NCBI GenBank assembly: GCA_024207135.1
Contig: CP042428.1
Coordinates: 1,240,001-1,304,000, forward strand
Source: Arthrobacter sp. C2
GTDB lineage: Bacteria; Actinomycetota; Actinomycetes; Actinomycetales; Micrococcaceae
Reading direction: 5' to 3'
DNA length: 64,000 nt
Positions within the stretch are counted from its first letter, which is position 1; each line of letters begins with the position of its first letter. The notes beneath the pieces were generated by a model. It did no database searches. It had not been told where the DNA came from and was given only the letters and a program-made list of their open reading frames with translations. Below, in pieces: positions 34,222 through 42,824 of this stretch. Both the position numbers and the translations under genes were made by a program.

Positions 34222-34710
34222 ATGGATATTCGTGTTGCCACGCAGGAAGACTGGCCGGGCCTGTGGCCCGTCATCGAGGAGGTCGTGCGCCAGGGCGGGA
34301 CCTACTGCTGGCCCGTGGATGCGACCGAAGAGCAGTGCCGTGCGTGGTGGATGGGCAAGTCCGGCGGGACGGTGTTCGTGGCGATTGACGACGACGGCGC
34401 GGTGGCCGGCACCGCGGAGCTGCACCCGAACCAGCCCGCCGCCGGTTCCCACGTGGCAAACGCCGGCTTCATGGTCGCCTCGCACGCCTCCGGGCGGGGG
34501 CTGGGCCGGGCCCTGGCGACCCATGTCCTCGAGGCGGCTTCAGGGCAGGGTTTCACGGCCATGCAGTTCAATGCCGTGGTTTCCACCAACATCCATGCCA
34601 TCCGGCTCTGGGAGTCGCTGGGCTTCAAGGTCCTGGCCGTGATCCCGCAGGCCTTCAACCACCCGGTCCACGGACTGGTGGGCCTGAACGTGATGCATCG
34701 GGCCCTCTAG
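34222..34710 (+). CDS. GNAT family N-acetyltransferase
   Basis: The 162-residue enzyme opens MDIRVATQEDWPGLWPVIEE and carries the acetyl-CoA loop in ASGRGLGRALATHVLEAA, then the C-terminal strand NAVVSTNIHAIRLWESLGF. The substrate is unknown. TAGATT (34210-34215) ends exactly 6 nt before the ATG with no ribosome site, so a leaderless mRNA is likely. It is divergent from the histidine kinase gene, 134 bp apart. Confidence 0.87.
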   Translation: MDIRVATQEDWPGLWPVIEEVVRQGGTYCWPVDATEEQCRAWWMGKSGGTVFVAIDDDGAVAGTAELHPNQPAAGSHVANAGFMVASHASGRGLGRALATHVLEAASGQGFTAMQFNAVVSTNIHAIRLWESLGFKVLAVIPQAFNHPVHGLVGLNVMHRAL

Positions 34711-34871
34711 CCACCCCGCCTCCGGCGCTGCCCGAACCGGACCAGAACATAGTTTCGAATCCAGTGTATTGCGTGACGCCTTCGGGGCTGCCGCGGCGTG
34801 CGGGCAACCTCGGATCGATCCGCTTCGGCCGTGCTCTTCCCTGGCCCGGGCCTTGGGTGTATACCACTGTC

Positions 34872-35285
34872 ATGGACGAGCACAATGACTTCCTGCAGTG
34901 GTTCAACACGACGTGGCGCCGGGCCGAGGACGCGCTGCACAACGGGGATTCGAGCGGCAGGTTCACGACGTGGTCGGACCGCGAGCCGGTCACGCTCTTC
35001 GGTGCCTGGCTCGAAGCCCTGGATCCCGAAGCGGCACGGGAGGTCTTCCTGAAGCTGGCCGACAGCTTCTCCAGTTCCGTGTCCGGCGACATCGAGCTGA
35101 TCGCGGCGGATGTTAGCGGCGATTTGGCCTACACGGTGCATCGGGAAATCACCTCGACCCACATCAACGGCGAACCCAGCGCCTACGCGTTGCGCGTGAC
35201 CCAGGTCTACCGCCGCGAGGACGGCCAGTGGAAGGTCGTGCACCGGCACGCGGACACCGCGCCCCCGACTGCCGACGGCCCCTGA
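34872..35285 (+). CDS. SnoaL/DUF4440-like (NTF2 fold) protein
   Basis: The 137-residue protein has the cone-shaped NTF2-like layout: an N-terminal helix pair (FNTTWRRAEDALHNGD), then strands VSGDLAYTVHREITS and LRVTQVYRREDGQWKVVHRHAD, a typical SnoaL/DUF4440 ending. The fold binds small hydrophobic ligands; no catalytic residues can be assigned. TATACC (34860-34865) ends 6 nt before the ATG, with TTCCCT 17 bp further up. I therefore prefer this leaderless start over an upstream in-frame ATG at 34764. It converges with the peptidase gene. Confidence 0.75.
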   Translation: MDEHNDFLQWFNTTWRRAEDALHNGDSSGRFTTWSDREPVTLFGAWLEALDPEAAREVFLKLADSFSSSVSGDIELIAADVSGDLAYTVHREITSTHINGEPSAYALRVTQVYRREDGQWKVVHRHADTAPPTADGP

Positions 35286-35329
35286 GCATCCCCGCGCGCC
35301 CCCCCTTGCAGCATCCGGAGCTCAGAGAG

Positions 35330-36688
35330 CTACAGCGACCGGATCAGGAAGGTGTAGAACCGCACGGCCTTTCCCAGCTCGGCGACCTCCACCGATTCGT
35401 TGGCACCGTGGATGGCCCCGCGCTGGGCCTTGTCCATGCCCAGCGGCGCGAAGCGGTAGACCTGCTCGCAGATTCCGGTGAAGCGGCGCGCATCGGTGGC
35501 CGCCATCATGATGTACGGGACCGGGCGCGCCTCGGGATGCGAATGGCCGAGCGCCGATTCCAGCAGGGCGAAGCCATCGGAGTCCGTCGGTGAGATCGGC
35601 GAGGGCTCGGTGGCTCCCAGCACCGTGAAGGAAATCTTCGCATCCCGCACGCGCCTGCGCACCCCGGCAATCACCGACTCCACCGATTCGGTGACGTTGA
35701 TGCGGATGTTCAACCCCACCGCGGCCCGCCGCGCCAGCACGTTGATGCCGTCGCTTCCCTCGAGCCGGGTGGCGGCGACGGTGGTGCGCACCATGGCTGC
35801 CGGTTCCGCCCCGGCACGTGCCAGAACCTCGCCGGCAAGCCGCCCGGGGCGGGACGCCAGCTTCAGCAAGGTGCCGGTGATCCCGGGGGCGGTGGCGGCC
35901 AGGCGGCGGAAGGTCTCCTGGGTGACCGGGTGCAGGGCCGCAGGGAACTGCTTGGCCTGCAGCCTGCCCACGGCCCGGGCGATGCGCTGCACGGCCCCAA
36001 AGCGGGGAGGAGCTGAGGCATGCCCGCCGGAGTCCTCGGCTTCCAGCAGCAGGTCAAGGATCCCCTTCTCGCTCACCCCGATCACCCCGGCCGGGGCGTC
36101 GATCCCCGGGAACGCCTGGTGGGCCACCGCACCGCCCTCGTCCAGGACCATCCAAGGTCGCACCCCGGCCGCGGTGAGGAAGTCCACGGCCTCCATGGCG
36201 GTGGGCCCGGAGATCTCCTCGCAGTCCCCGAAGAAGAAGTACACGTCCTGCCCCGGGACGAAGCCCGCGGCGGCCAGGTCGTCGGCCGCCTGCAGGATGC
36301 AGGCCAGGTCACCCTTGTCATCCAGGGTGCCGCGTCCGTGGACGCGCCCCTGCGCAATGACCCCGGCGAAGGGCGGGTGCTCCCAGTCCGCTTCGCCTTG
36401 AACCGGGACCACGTCCTGGTGGGCCATCAGCACCACGGGCTTGCTGCTTTCGGTGCCCCGCCAGTGCCACAGCTGCCCGGTGATCCCCAGCGTGCGCTTC
36501 TCGACAGCACCGGCGATGTACCCGAAGAGTCCGCTGAGCAGGTGGGCGTGCTTGGTGAATTCGGCCCGGTCCTCGTCGTCGCGGTCCGGATGCGACACCG
36601 TCCGGCAGGAGACCAGCTGCGCCAACTTGGCCGCCACCTGCTGCGCGGCCTGGCCGGGGATTTCTGCCGGATGTGAGGTGGGCGACAT
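35330..36688 (-). CDS. M20 family metallopeptidase
   Basis: The 452-residue zinc enzyme belongs to the M20 dipeptidase/acylase family. Metal ligands and catalytic residues are visible: H90 and D92 in MAHQDVVPV, D123 in GTLDDKG, E157/E158 in GDCEEISGP, D183 in VLDEGG, and a C-terminal His in GAIHGANESV. A lid domain lies between about residues 215 and 335. The length matches carboxypeptidase S-like members. TAGACT (36696-36701 on the minus strand) ends 7 nt before the ATG, so it is probably leaderless. Confidence 0.9.
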   Translation of the reverse strand: MSPTSHPAEIPGQAAQQVAAKLAQLVSCRTVSHPDRDDEDRAEFTKHAHLLSGLFGYIAGAVEKRTLGITGQLWHWRGTESSKPVVLMAHQDVVPVQGEADWEHPPFAGVIAQGRVHGRGTLDDKGDLACILQAADDLAAAGFVPGQDVYFFFGDCEEISGPTAMEAVDFLTAAGVRPWMVLDEGGAVAHQAFPGIDAPAGVIGVSEKGILDLLLEAEDSGGHASAPPRFGAVQRIARAVGRLQAKQFPAALHPVTQETFRRLAATAPGITGTLLKLASRPGRLAGEVLARAGAEPAAMVRTTVAATRLEGSDGINVLARRAAVGLNIRINVTESVESVIAGVRRRVRDAKISFTVLGATEPSPISPTDSDGFALLESALGHSHPEARPVPYIMMAATDARRFTGICEQVYRFAPLGMDKAQRGAIHGANESVEVAELGKAVRFYTFLIRSL

Positions 36689-36765
36689 GCTTGATAGTCT
36701 ATGCCGCGACGCCGGGCAGTCTACCTGTCCACAGCCGTGCGCCCGCAGGCGTCTTTCAGGATCGG

Positions 36766-37132
36766 TTACGGCTGGTCGGCGGAACCGGCGTTGCCTCGCG
36801 CGCTCACGCGCGCGCAAGCATCACCGGCCAGCGCTTCGGACTGCCCGTGGTCCCGCTCAACCCGGTGCCCGAGAAGCGCTCCCACCGCATTGGCGTAGCG
36901 CCGGAGGGTCGATAGCTTGGGGTCGGCATCGTACGACTCGAACTTTGAAACTGCCTGCTGCGTAACCCCCCATGCGCTCGGCGACCTCACCCTGCGACAG
37001 TCCCGCCGGACGCCGGATCAACCAGTTCCGCGCGCATCAACCGGTGTTCGCGCGCCAGGACCTGTGCCCTGGCCGTGATGGCCGCCGGTGTCATCGGGGC
37101 TGCTGCGCTCGCGTCTTCTTCCAGGCATCCAT
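36766..37132 (-). pseudogene. Decayed XRE-family regulator/antitoxin
   Basis: A helix-turn-helix protein can be read across this stretch only by changing frame. One frame gives AREHRLMRAEL, a second gives IRRPAGLSQGEVAERMG, and the third gives VTQQAVSKFESYDADPKLST. Joined, they form a normal XRE domain. The breaks are one extra base near 37022 (GGTTGATC) and one extra G in a run of six near 36966-36971. A third shift is needed to reach the ATG at 37132 (MDAWKKTRAQQP). The order resembles stand-alone HigA-type antitoxins. An intact palindrome lies just upstream. Read errors could explain one break, but hardly all. Confidence 0.7.
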
Positions 37133-37140
37133 GTTTATCG

Positions 37141-37158
37141 CACAACCCCAAGGTTGTG
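37141..37158. promoter_or_regulatory. Palindrome CACAACC-CCAA-GGTTGTG, operator of the decayed XRE gene
   Basis: A perfect 7-bp inverted repeat with a 4-bp spacer lies 9 bp upstream of the old ATG at 37132. XRE antitoxins typically bind such a site to repress themselves. It has survived while the coding frame has decayed. Confidence 0.6.
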
Positions 37159-37220
37159 AAGGGCGTCAAGGAGAGGTTCCCCGTCCCCCGCAAGCCTGGG
37201 GGAAGGGAAATTGCCGCCCA

Positions 37221-37724
37221 TCAGGCTCCGGCAGCCGGATCCCCGTCGTCGAGCGCGGCAAGCAGACCGGCCAGCGGGGCGGGAATCGCGTCCAGGGGCA
37301 CCGCCTCGGCCAGCAGCCGGGCGTAGCGCACCTTGTTGCCGCTGCGGCCGCCGAAGAACCGGGCCAGCTGGTGTTCGACGGGCTTGTCGGACAGGTTGGG
37401 CTGGGCCTGCAGGCGGCGGAAGGATTCGAGTTCGCCCTGCCCGGCGATCACCGCTTCGATTCCCTCGATGCCCAGGGCGCGGACGAATTCGGCTTCCAGG
37501 TCCGGGTCGCAGACGAACACGGTGGCAAGCACCCGCTCGAAGTCGCGCCGCTCGGCCGCATCCACCAGGCCAAGCAGCCGCTGCCCGTCCAGCTGACCTG
37601 CCGCGCGGCGGGCGCCCTTGGACCCGCCGACGGGCAGCACGCGCGGGGTGGGCAGGCCGAGCCTCCCGGCCAGGGTCCGCACGGCGACGGCGTCGGAGTC
37701 GCCTTCAACCAGCACAATCGACAT
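37221..37724 (-). CDS. TOPRIM-domain protein (OLD-nuclease-like)
   Basis: The 167-residue protein opens with the TOPRIM core IVLVEGDSDAVAVRTLAGRLG (catalytic Glu in VEGDSD) and later shows GLVDAAERRDFERVLATVFV and VFVCDPDLEAEFVRALG, the acidic pair of the TOPRIM fold as in OLD-type nucleases. There is no ATPase domain, so it is the short stand-alone form frequent in actinobacteria. Its substrate is unknown. No clear ribosome site precedes the ATG. It lies 82 bp downstream of the nad operon. Confidence 0.78.
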   Translation of the reverse strand: MSIVLVEGDSDAVAVRTLAGRLGLPTPRVLPVGGSKGARRAAGQLDGQRLLGLVDAAERRDFERVLATVFVCDPDLEAEFVRALGIEGIEAVIAGQGELESFRRLQAQPNLSDKPVEHQLARFFGGRSGNKVRYARLLAEAVPLDAIPAPLAGLLAALDDGDPAAGA

Positions 37725-37806
37725 GGGGCCATGAAATCACGAAGGGAGTCCCCGGCCCAAGGGATCCGGCCGGGATCGCGAACCCACGGTCCGCCGGGTC
37801 CGGGAG

Positions 37807-38952
37807 CTACCGGCCGGCTATGGCCTTGACCGCCGCCACCACGGCGCGGGCGGCGGTGGCGATTTCCGCTTCCTTCACGGTGCGGGTGAAGCTCAGCCGC
37901 ACCGCGGTGTGCGCGGTGTCCTCGTCGTACCCCATGGCCAGCAAAACGTGCGAGGGATCGGTGGACCCGGCGGCGCAGGCCGACCCGGAGGAGCACACCA
38001 CCCCGCGGCGCTCGAGTTCCAGCAGCACCGTCTCGCCGCCGGTTTCGGGGAACACGAAGGAGACGATGCCGGGCACGCGGCGCTCCGGATCCCCGGTGAG
38101 CCGGGCGCGGATCCGCCCGTCGGTGTTCAGCCCGCCCAGCACGGTGTCGATGAGGTGCCTGCCGTGGCCCTGCGCGGTCCCGGTGGCGTTGGCCTCGGCG
38201 GCCAGGGACAGTGCGGTGGCGGTGGCCACGGCCCCGGCCACGTTTTCGGTCCCGGAGCGGCGTTCGCGTTCCTGCCCGCCGCCGTGGATCAACGGCTCCA
38301 GGGCCAGCTTGCCGCGGACCATCAGCAGCCCGGCGCCCTTGAGCCCGCCGATCTTGTGCCCGGAGATGCTCAGCGCATCGACATGCGCGGCAATCTCGGC
38401 CATGTCCAGCCAGCCGGCGGCCTGCACCCCGTCGCAATGCACCAGGGCCCCGACCGCGCGGGCGGCCGCTGCCGCCTCGGCGACCGGCTGGACGGTGCCG
38501 ACCTCGTTGTTCACCGCCATCACCGAGACCAGCGTGGTGTCCGGGCGCAGCAGCTTGGCGAACGCGTCCAGGTCCAGGATCCCGAGGCCGTCGACCGGGG
38601 CCACGTCGAGCTCGAACCCGTGGTGCTTGACCAGGTAGGCGCAGGCCTCGGCCACGGCGGGGTGCTCGATGGCGGAATGGATGAGGTGGCGCCCGCGCGG
38701 GTTTCCGAGCGCCAGGCCCTTGATGGCCAGGTTGTTGGACTCGGTGCCGCCGGAAGTGAAGACCACGTCCCCGGTGCGCACCCCGAGCACCTTGGCCGCG
38801 GTTCCCCGGGCGTAGTCCAACGCGCGCGCGGCGGTCTGGCCCATCGAGTGGGTGCTGGAGGGATTGCCGTAGTCGCTGGTCAGCAGCGGGATAATGACGT
38901 CCAGGACGTCCTGGCGCACGGGCGTGGTGGCCGCCGCATCGAGGTAGATCAC
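37807..38952 (-). CDS. Cysteine desulfurase (NifS/IscS-like) of the nad operon
   Basis: The 381-residue PLP enzyme removes sulfur from cysteine. Visible residues: H97 in AIEHPAV, D174 in VHCDGVQ, PLP lysine K200 in SISGHKIGG, and catalytic C326 in SSGSACAAGS. The active-site loop SSGSAC fits the IscS/NifS group I. Its ATG overlaps the nadC stop by 4 bp. In this position the enzyme probably supplies sulfide for the [4Fe-4S] cluster of NadA; nadA-linked nifS genes are known from other bacteria. Confidence 0.9.
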   Translation of the reverse strand: MIYLDAAATTPVRQDVLDVIIPLLTSDYGNPSSTHSMGQTAARALDYARGTAAKVLGVRTGDVVFTSGGTESNNLAIKGLALGNPRGRHLIHSAIEHPAVAEACAYLVKHHGFELDVAPVDGLGILDLDAFAKLLRPDTTLVSVMAVNNEVGTVQPVAEAAAAARAVGALVHCDGVQAAGWLDMAEIAAHVDALSISGHKIGGLKGAGLLMVRGKLALEPLIHGGGQERERRSGTENVAGAVATATALSLAAEANATGTAQGHGRHLIDTVLGGLNTDGRIRARLTGDPERRVPGIVSFVFPETGGETVLLELERRGVVCSSGSACAAGSTDPSHVLLAMGYDEDTAHTAVRLSFTRTVKEAEIATAARAVVAAVKAIAGR

Positions 38953-39884
38953 GGGGTGTCCGCCCCGCGGCCGCGATCGATGGCGATGTCCAGGCCGAGG
39001 TCCAGGGCGCGCACCGAGTGGGTCAGCGCGCCGGAGGAAATCACATCGACCCCGGTGGCGGCGATGGCCGCCACGGTCTCCAGCTTCACGTTGCCCGAGG
39101 CCTCGACCAGCGCGGCGCCGGCGATCCGGCGCACCCCGGCGGCCAGGTCCGCGACGGAGAAGTTGTCAAGCATGATGGTGTCGACCCCGGCGGCCAGCAC
39201 CGCGTCGAGCTGGTCCAGCGAGTCGATTTCCACCTCGAAGTGCACGGTGTGCCCGAGGTTGGCCCGGGCGGCGCGCAGCGCGGCGGTCAGCTCGGAGCCG
39301 GTGCCCAGCAGCGCCAGGTGGTTGTCCTTGGCCATGACGGCCTCGGAGAGGTTGTCGCGGTGGTTGTGCCCGCCGCCGCAGCGCACCGCGTAGCGTTCAA
39401 GCACGCGCAGCCCCGGGGTGGTCTTGCGGGTGTCCACGATGCGCGCGTTGGTGCCCGCGGCCGCCTCCACGAAGGCCGCGGTGGCGGTGGCGATGCCGCT
39501 CAGGCGCTGGAGCAGGTTCAGCCCCACGCGTTCCCCGGCCAACAGCCCGCGGGCCGGGCCGGACACGGTGACCAGGGTGTCGCCGGTGGTGAAGGCGTCC
39601 CCGTCGGCGAGCGCCGGGCGCAGTTCCAGGGCGGGGTCGGTGAGCTTCATGGCCGCGATGAAGGTCTGAAGCCCGGCGCAGATGCCCGGTTCGCGGGCGA
39701 TGACCGCGGCGGTGGCGGTGGTGCCTTCGGGGATCAGCACGTTGCCGGTCACGTCCCCGCGCGGGTTGTCCTCCTCCAGGGCGGCGAGCACGATCTTCTC
39801 GATGGCGCGGGCTGGGACCGGAAGAAGGGTGGCGGGGCGGGCCGGGGCGACTGTGGCCGTGGCGGTGCTGGTGAAGTCAGACAA
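38949..39884 (-). CDS. nadC: Nicotinate-nucleotide pyrophosphorylase (carboxylating)
   Basis: The 311-residue enzyme converts quinolinate and PRPP to nicotinate mononucleotide, the third step of de novo NAD synthesis. It has an N-terminal alpha/beta domain and an open barrel with the signatures DTRKTTPGLR and AVRCGGGHNHR (phosphate and quinolinate binding) and FEVEIDSLDQL. The start overlaps nadB by 8 bp, and its end overlaps the cysteine desulfurase gene by 4 bp. Confidence 0.95.
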   Translation of the reverse strand: MSDFTSTATATVAPARPATLLPVPARAIEKIVLAALEEDNPRGDVTGNVLIPEGTTATAAVIAREPGICAGLQTFIAAMKLTDPALELRPALADGDAFTTGDTLVTVSGPARGLLAGERVGLNLLQRLSGIATATAAFVEAAAGTNARIVDTRKTTPGLRVLERYAVRCGGGHNHRDNLSEAVMAKDNHLALLGTGSELTAALRAARANLGHTVHFEVEIDSLDQLDAVLAAGVDTIMLDNFSVADLAAGVRRIAGAALVEASGNVKLETVAAIAATGVDVISSGALTHSVRALDLGLDIAIDRGRGADTP

Positions 39885-41559
39885 GGGAGGAGATCCTTAG
39901 GTTCAGGTTCGTGGTGGCCGGCACCTGGGCGTAGCGGGGCAGGTGCCCGTTGAGCGGCTGCGGCGCCTCGGGGGCGTCGGAGCGGTAGTGCGCGCCGAGG
40001 GAGTTTTCCCGGTTCAGCGCGGCGGTGGCGATGAGTTTGGCGAGGTCAAGCAGGTTGGCCCGCTCGTGGGAGGCGCGGTCATGGGTTGTGACGCGCCAGC
40101 GTGCGAGTTGGGCCAGCGCGGTGCGCAGGCCCTGCGCGGTGCGTTCGACACCCAGGTGCGCCTGGGCCAGGGCCTGCAGCGCGGACAGTTCCATTTCCCG
40201 GCGTGCTTCGCCTCGCGCGCGCGCGTCCGCGTCGTCGGCATCCCCGGCGGCGGCGGGCTGGGTCACGATCACGTTCATGAGCGCGCTGCTGGTGTCCGCG
40301 CTGCTTGCCGCGGCGGCGCCCGGCGGGTTGGCCGGCAGGTTCGCCACGGTGCGCCAGGCGAAGACCAGGCCCTCGAGCAGCGAGTTGGAGGCCAGCCGGT
40401 TGGCGCCGTGCACCCCGGTGCAGGCGGCCTCCCCGGCGGCGTAGAGCCCGGGCAGCGTGGTGGCGCCGGTGTCGTTGGTGAGGATCCCGCCCATCCAGTA
40501 GTGGGCGGCCGGGGTGACGGGCACCGGTTCGGCGGCCAGGTCCCAGCCCAGCTTGGCCAGTTCGGCGGTGATGGACGGGAAGCGCCGGGCCAGGAACCCG
40601 GGCCCGTGGGTGGCCTCCACGCCGCGGGCATCCAGGTGAACGGTGCCGCCGTTGGCGCGCACGGCGTGGATGGCGCGGGCCACCACGTCGCGGGGCGCCA
40701 GTTCGGCATCCGGGTGGACCTTCGACATGAAGCGTTCGCCGTGGCCGTCGATGAGCACCGCGCCCTCGCCGCGCACCGCCTCGGAGACCATGAAGCCGCC
40801 CGGGGACACCAGGGTCGGGTGGAACTGGATGAATTCGGCATCGGCCAGCGCCGCGCCGGCCCGGTAGGCCAGGGCGGCCCCGTCTCCGGTGGCGCCCAAC
40901 GGGTTGGTGGTCGCGGCAAAGAGCTGCCCGGCCCCGCCGGTGGCCAGCAGCACGGCCTTGGCGAAGAGGTCCTCGTGTTGCCCGTCGGGCCCGAGCACCC
41001 GCACCCCGGTGACCGTCGCGGCCGGGTCCCGCTGGGCACGGGCCAACGGGTTGGCCTCGGTGAGCAGCTCGGTGACGAAGGCGTGTTCGCGGATTACCAG
41101 CCGGCCGGCCGCCTGCTGGACGCGGCAGGCGGCGATCAGCGCGCCGGCCAGCCCCTTGCCGGTGGCGTCCCCGCCGGCGTGCAGGATCCGCGGGTGGGCG
41201 TGCGCGGCCTCCAATCCCAGGGCGAAGGCGCCGGAGGCATCGGTGTCGAAGTGCGCACCGGCCTCGATGAGCCGGGTGACGTGGCCCCAGGCGGTGGAGC
41301 ACATGATCGCCACGGCATTCGCGTCGTTCAAGTGCGCCCCGGCGGTAAGCGTGTCGGCGATGTGGCTGGCGATCGAATCCCCCGCCGCGGCCCCGGCCGG
41401 ACCCACGGCGCTCAATCCCCCCTGGGCGTACCAGGAGTTGGAGTCCGCCAGCGCGTCCTTGGTCAGCAGGGTGGCATCCAGCCCGCGGACCGCGGCGGTC
41501 AGCGCGGCGTAGAGCCCGGCGACCCCGGAGCCGACGACCACCAGGTCGGTGGCGTTCAC
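39877..41559 (-). CDS. nadB: L-aspartate oxidase
   Basis: The 560-residue FAD enzyme oxidises L-aspartate to iminoaspartate. It shows the dinucleotide motif VVGSGVAGLYAALTAA, the succinate-dehydrogenase-like segments SNSWYAQGGLSAV and ILHAGGDATG, IQFHPT, and AAHYWMGGI and GVHGANRLASNSLLEGL near the active site. The start is GTG at 41559, overlapping the nadA stop by 4 bp (GTGA). An open frame continues far upstream but only through nadA in another frame. Its C-terminal helical domain is complete. Confidence 0.94.
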   Translation of the reverse strand: MNATDLVVVGSGVAGLYAALTAAVRGLDATLLTKDALADSNSWYAQGGLSAVGPAGAAAGDSIASHIADTLTAGAHLNDANAVAIMCSTAWGHVTRLIEAGAHFDTDASGAFALGLEAAHAHPRILHAGGDATGKGLAGALIAACRVQQAAGRLVIREHAFVTELLTEANPLARAQRDPAATVTGVRVLGPDGQHEDLFAKAVLLATGGAGQLFAATTNPLGATGDGAALAYRAGAALADAEFIQFHPTLVSPGGFMVSEAVRGEGAVLIDGHGERFMSKVHPDAELAPRDVVARAIHAVRANGGTVHLDARGVEATHGPGFLARRFPSITAELAKLGWDLAAEPVPVTPAAHYWMGGILTNDTGATTLPGLYAAGEAACTGVHGANRLASNSLLEGLVFAWRTVANLPANPPGAAAASSADTSSALMNVIVTQPAAAGDADDADARARGEARREMELSALQALAQAHLGVERTAQGLRTALAQLARWRVTTHDRASHERANLLDLAKLIATAALNRENSLGAHYRSDAPEAPQPLNGHLPRYAQVPATTNLNLRISSLV

Positions 41560-42824
41560 GGCCGTGCCGCCAGCATCCGTTCCAGGGCGACCTTGGCGTC
41601 GGCCGCCACGTCCGCGGGCACGTCGATCCGGTTCAGCACGACCCCGTCCACCAGGGACTCGAGCACCCAGGCGAGGTAGCCCGGGTGGATGCGGTACATC
41701 GTGGAGCACGGGCAGATCACCGGGTCCAGGCAGAAGACGGTGTGCTCGGGGTGCTGCGCGGCCAGCCGGTTGACCATGTTGATCTCGGTGGCAATGCCGA
41801 AGACCGAACCGGCCGGGGCCGCGGCGACGGCCTTTTGGATGTAGTCGGTGGACCCTGCCGCATCGGCGGCGTCGACCACCGGCATCGGGCACTCGGGGTG
41901 CGCCAGGATCTGCACGCCGGGGTGCTCGGCCCGGGCGCGCTCGATCTGCGCGACGGTGAAGCGCTTGTGCACCGAGCAGAAGCCGTGCCACAGGATGACC
42001 TTGGCATCGTGCAGGGTGGCCTCGTCGGAACCGCCCAGCGGCTTGCGCGGGTTCCACATCGGCATCGCCTCCAGCGGTATGCCCATGGCCTTGGCGGTGT
42101 TGCGGCCCAGGTGCTGGTCGGGGAAGAAGAGCACGCGGCGTCCGCGCTCGAACGCCCACCGAAGCACCGTGGCGGCGTTCGAGGAGGTGCACACAATCCC
42201 GCCGTGCTTGCCGACGAAGGCCTTCAGCGCGGCGGAGGAGTTCATGTAGGTCACCGGGATGACCGGGGCCAGCCCGTCGGAGGAGTCCTCGTCCGCGTAG
42301 AGGTCCATGAGCTGTTCCCAGCACTCCTCCACGGAGGACTCGTCGGCCATGTCGGCCATCGAGCAGCCCGCGGCCAGGTTCGGCAGGATCACCGCCTGCT
42401 CCTTGGTGGAGAGAATGTCGGCGGTCTCGGCCATGAAGTGCACGCCGCAGAAGACGATGTACTTGGCCTGCTCGCGGGTCAGCGCCGCGTTGGCCAACTG
42501 GAAGGAGTCCCCCACGAAGTCGGCGAAGGCCACGACCTCGTCGCGCTGGTAGTGGTGGCCCAGGACCACCAGCTCGTCTCCCAGGGTTTCCTTGGCGGCC
42601 AGGATCCGGGCGGTCAGTTCCGCGTCGGAGGCTTCGCGGTACTCGGCCGGGATCTCGCCCTGCCGCGGGGTGTCGGCCGGGGCCACGTCCTCCTGCGAGG
42701 AGCCCGGCCCGTAGTCGGCCTCCCCGGTGTCGAAGAGCCAGGGGCCCTTGGTCAGGTCGGTGTTGCAGCTTGCTTCGGGGGAAACGAGCTTCAGGGTCTG
42801 CAGGGTGGCGTTGATGCTGCTCAT
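41556..42824 (-). CDS. nadA: Quinolinate synthase
   Basis: The 422-residue enzyme condenses iminoaspartate with dihydroxyacetone phosphate to quinolinate, using a [4Fe-4S] cluster. Candidate cluster cysteines are C126 (VFCGVHFMAETADIL), C212 (GIVCTSSNAATV) and C371/C373 (VICPCSTMYR). The substrate motifs VLGHHYQRDEV and HPECPMPV are present. The length, with an extra N-terminal part, fits the long actinobacterial form. It overlaps the upstream regulator gene and the downstream nadB by 4 bp each. Confidence 0.95.
   Translation of the reverse strand: MSSINATLQTLKLVSPEASCNTDLTKGPWLFDTGEADYGPGSSQEDVAPADTPRQGEIPAEYREASDAELTARILAAKETLGDELVVLGHHYQRDEVVAFADFVGDSFQLANAALTREQAKYIVFCGVHFMAETADILSTKEQAVILPNLAAGCSMADMADESSVEECWEQLMDLYADEDSSDGLAPVIPVTYMNSSAALKAFVGKHGGIVCTSSNAATVLRWAFERGRRVLFFPDQHLGRNTAKAMGIPLEAMPMWNPRKPLGGSDEATLHDAKVILWHGFCSVHKRFTVAQIERARAEHPGVQILAHPECPMPVVDAADAAGSTDYIQKAVAAAPAGSVFGIATEINMVNRLAAQHPEHTVFCLDPVICPCSTMYRIHPGYLAWVLESLVDGVVLNRIDVPADVAADAKVALERMLAARP

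Noticed and set aside
32597-34642. 681-codon plus-strand frame opposite the GAF histidine kinase
   Set aside because: It is an antisense shadow with Gly/Gln/Val low complexity; the kinase on the minus strand has all catalytic motifs.
34764-34871. Longer start for the SnoaL-like protein
   Set aside because: The extra residues precede the fold and would place the clear -10 hexamer inside the gene.
37740-37800. tRNA-like sequence on the minus strand (GGTAGCTC and GGGTTCGCGATCC)
   Set aside because: The two pieces resemble D- and T-arms but are too close for an anticodon arm and there is no acceptor stem.
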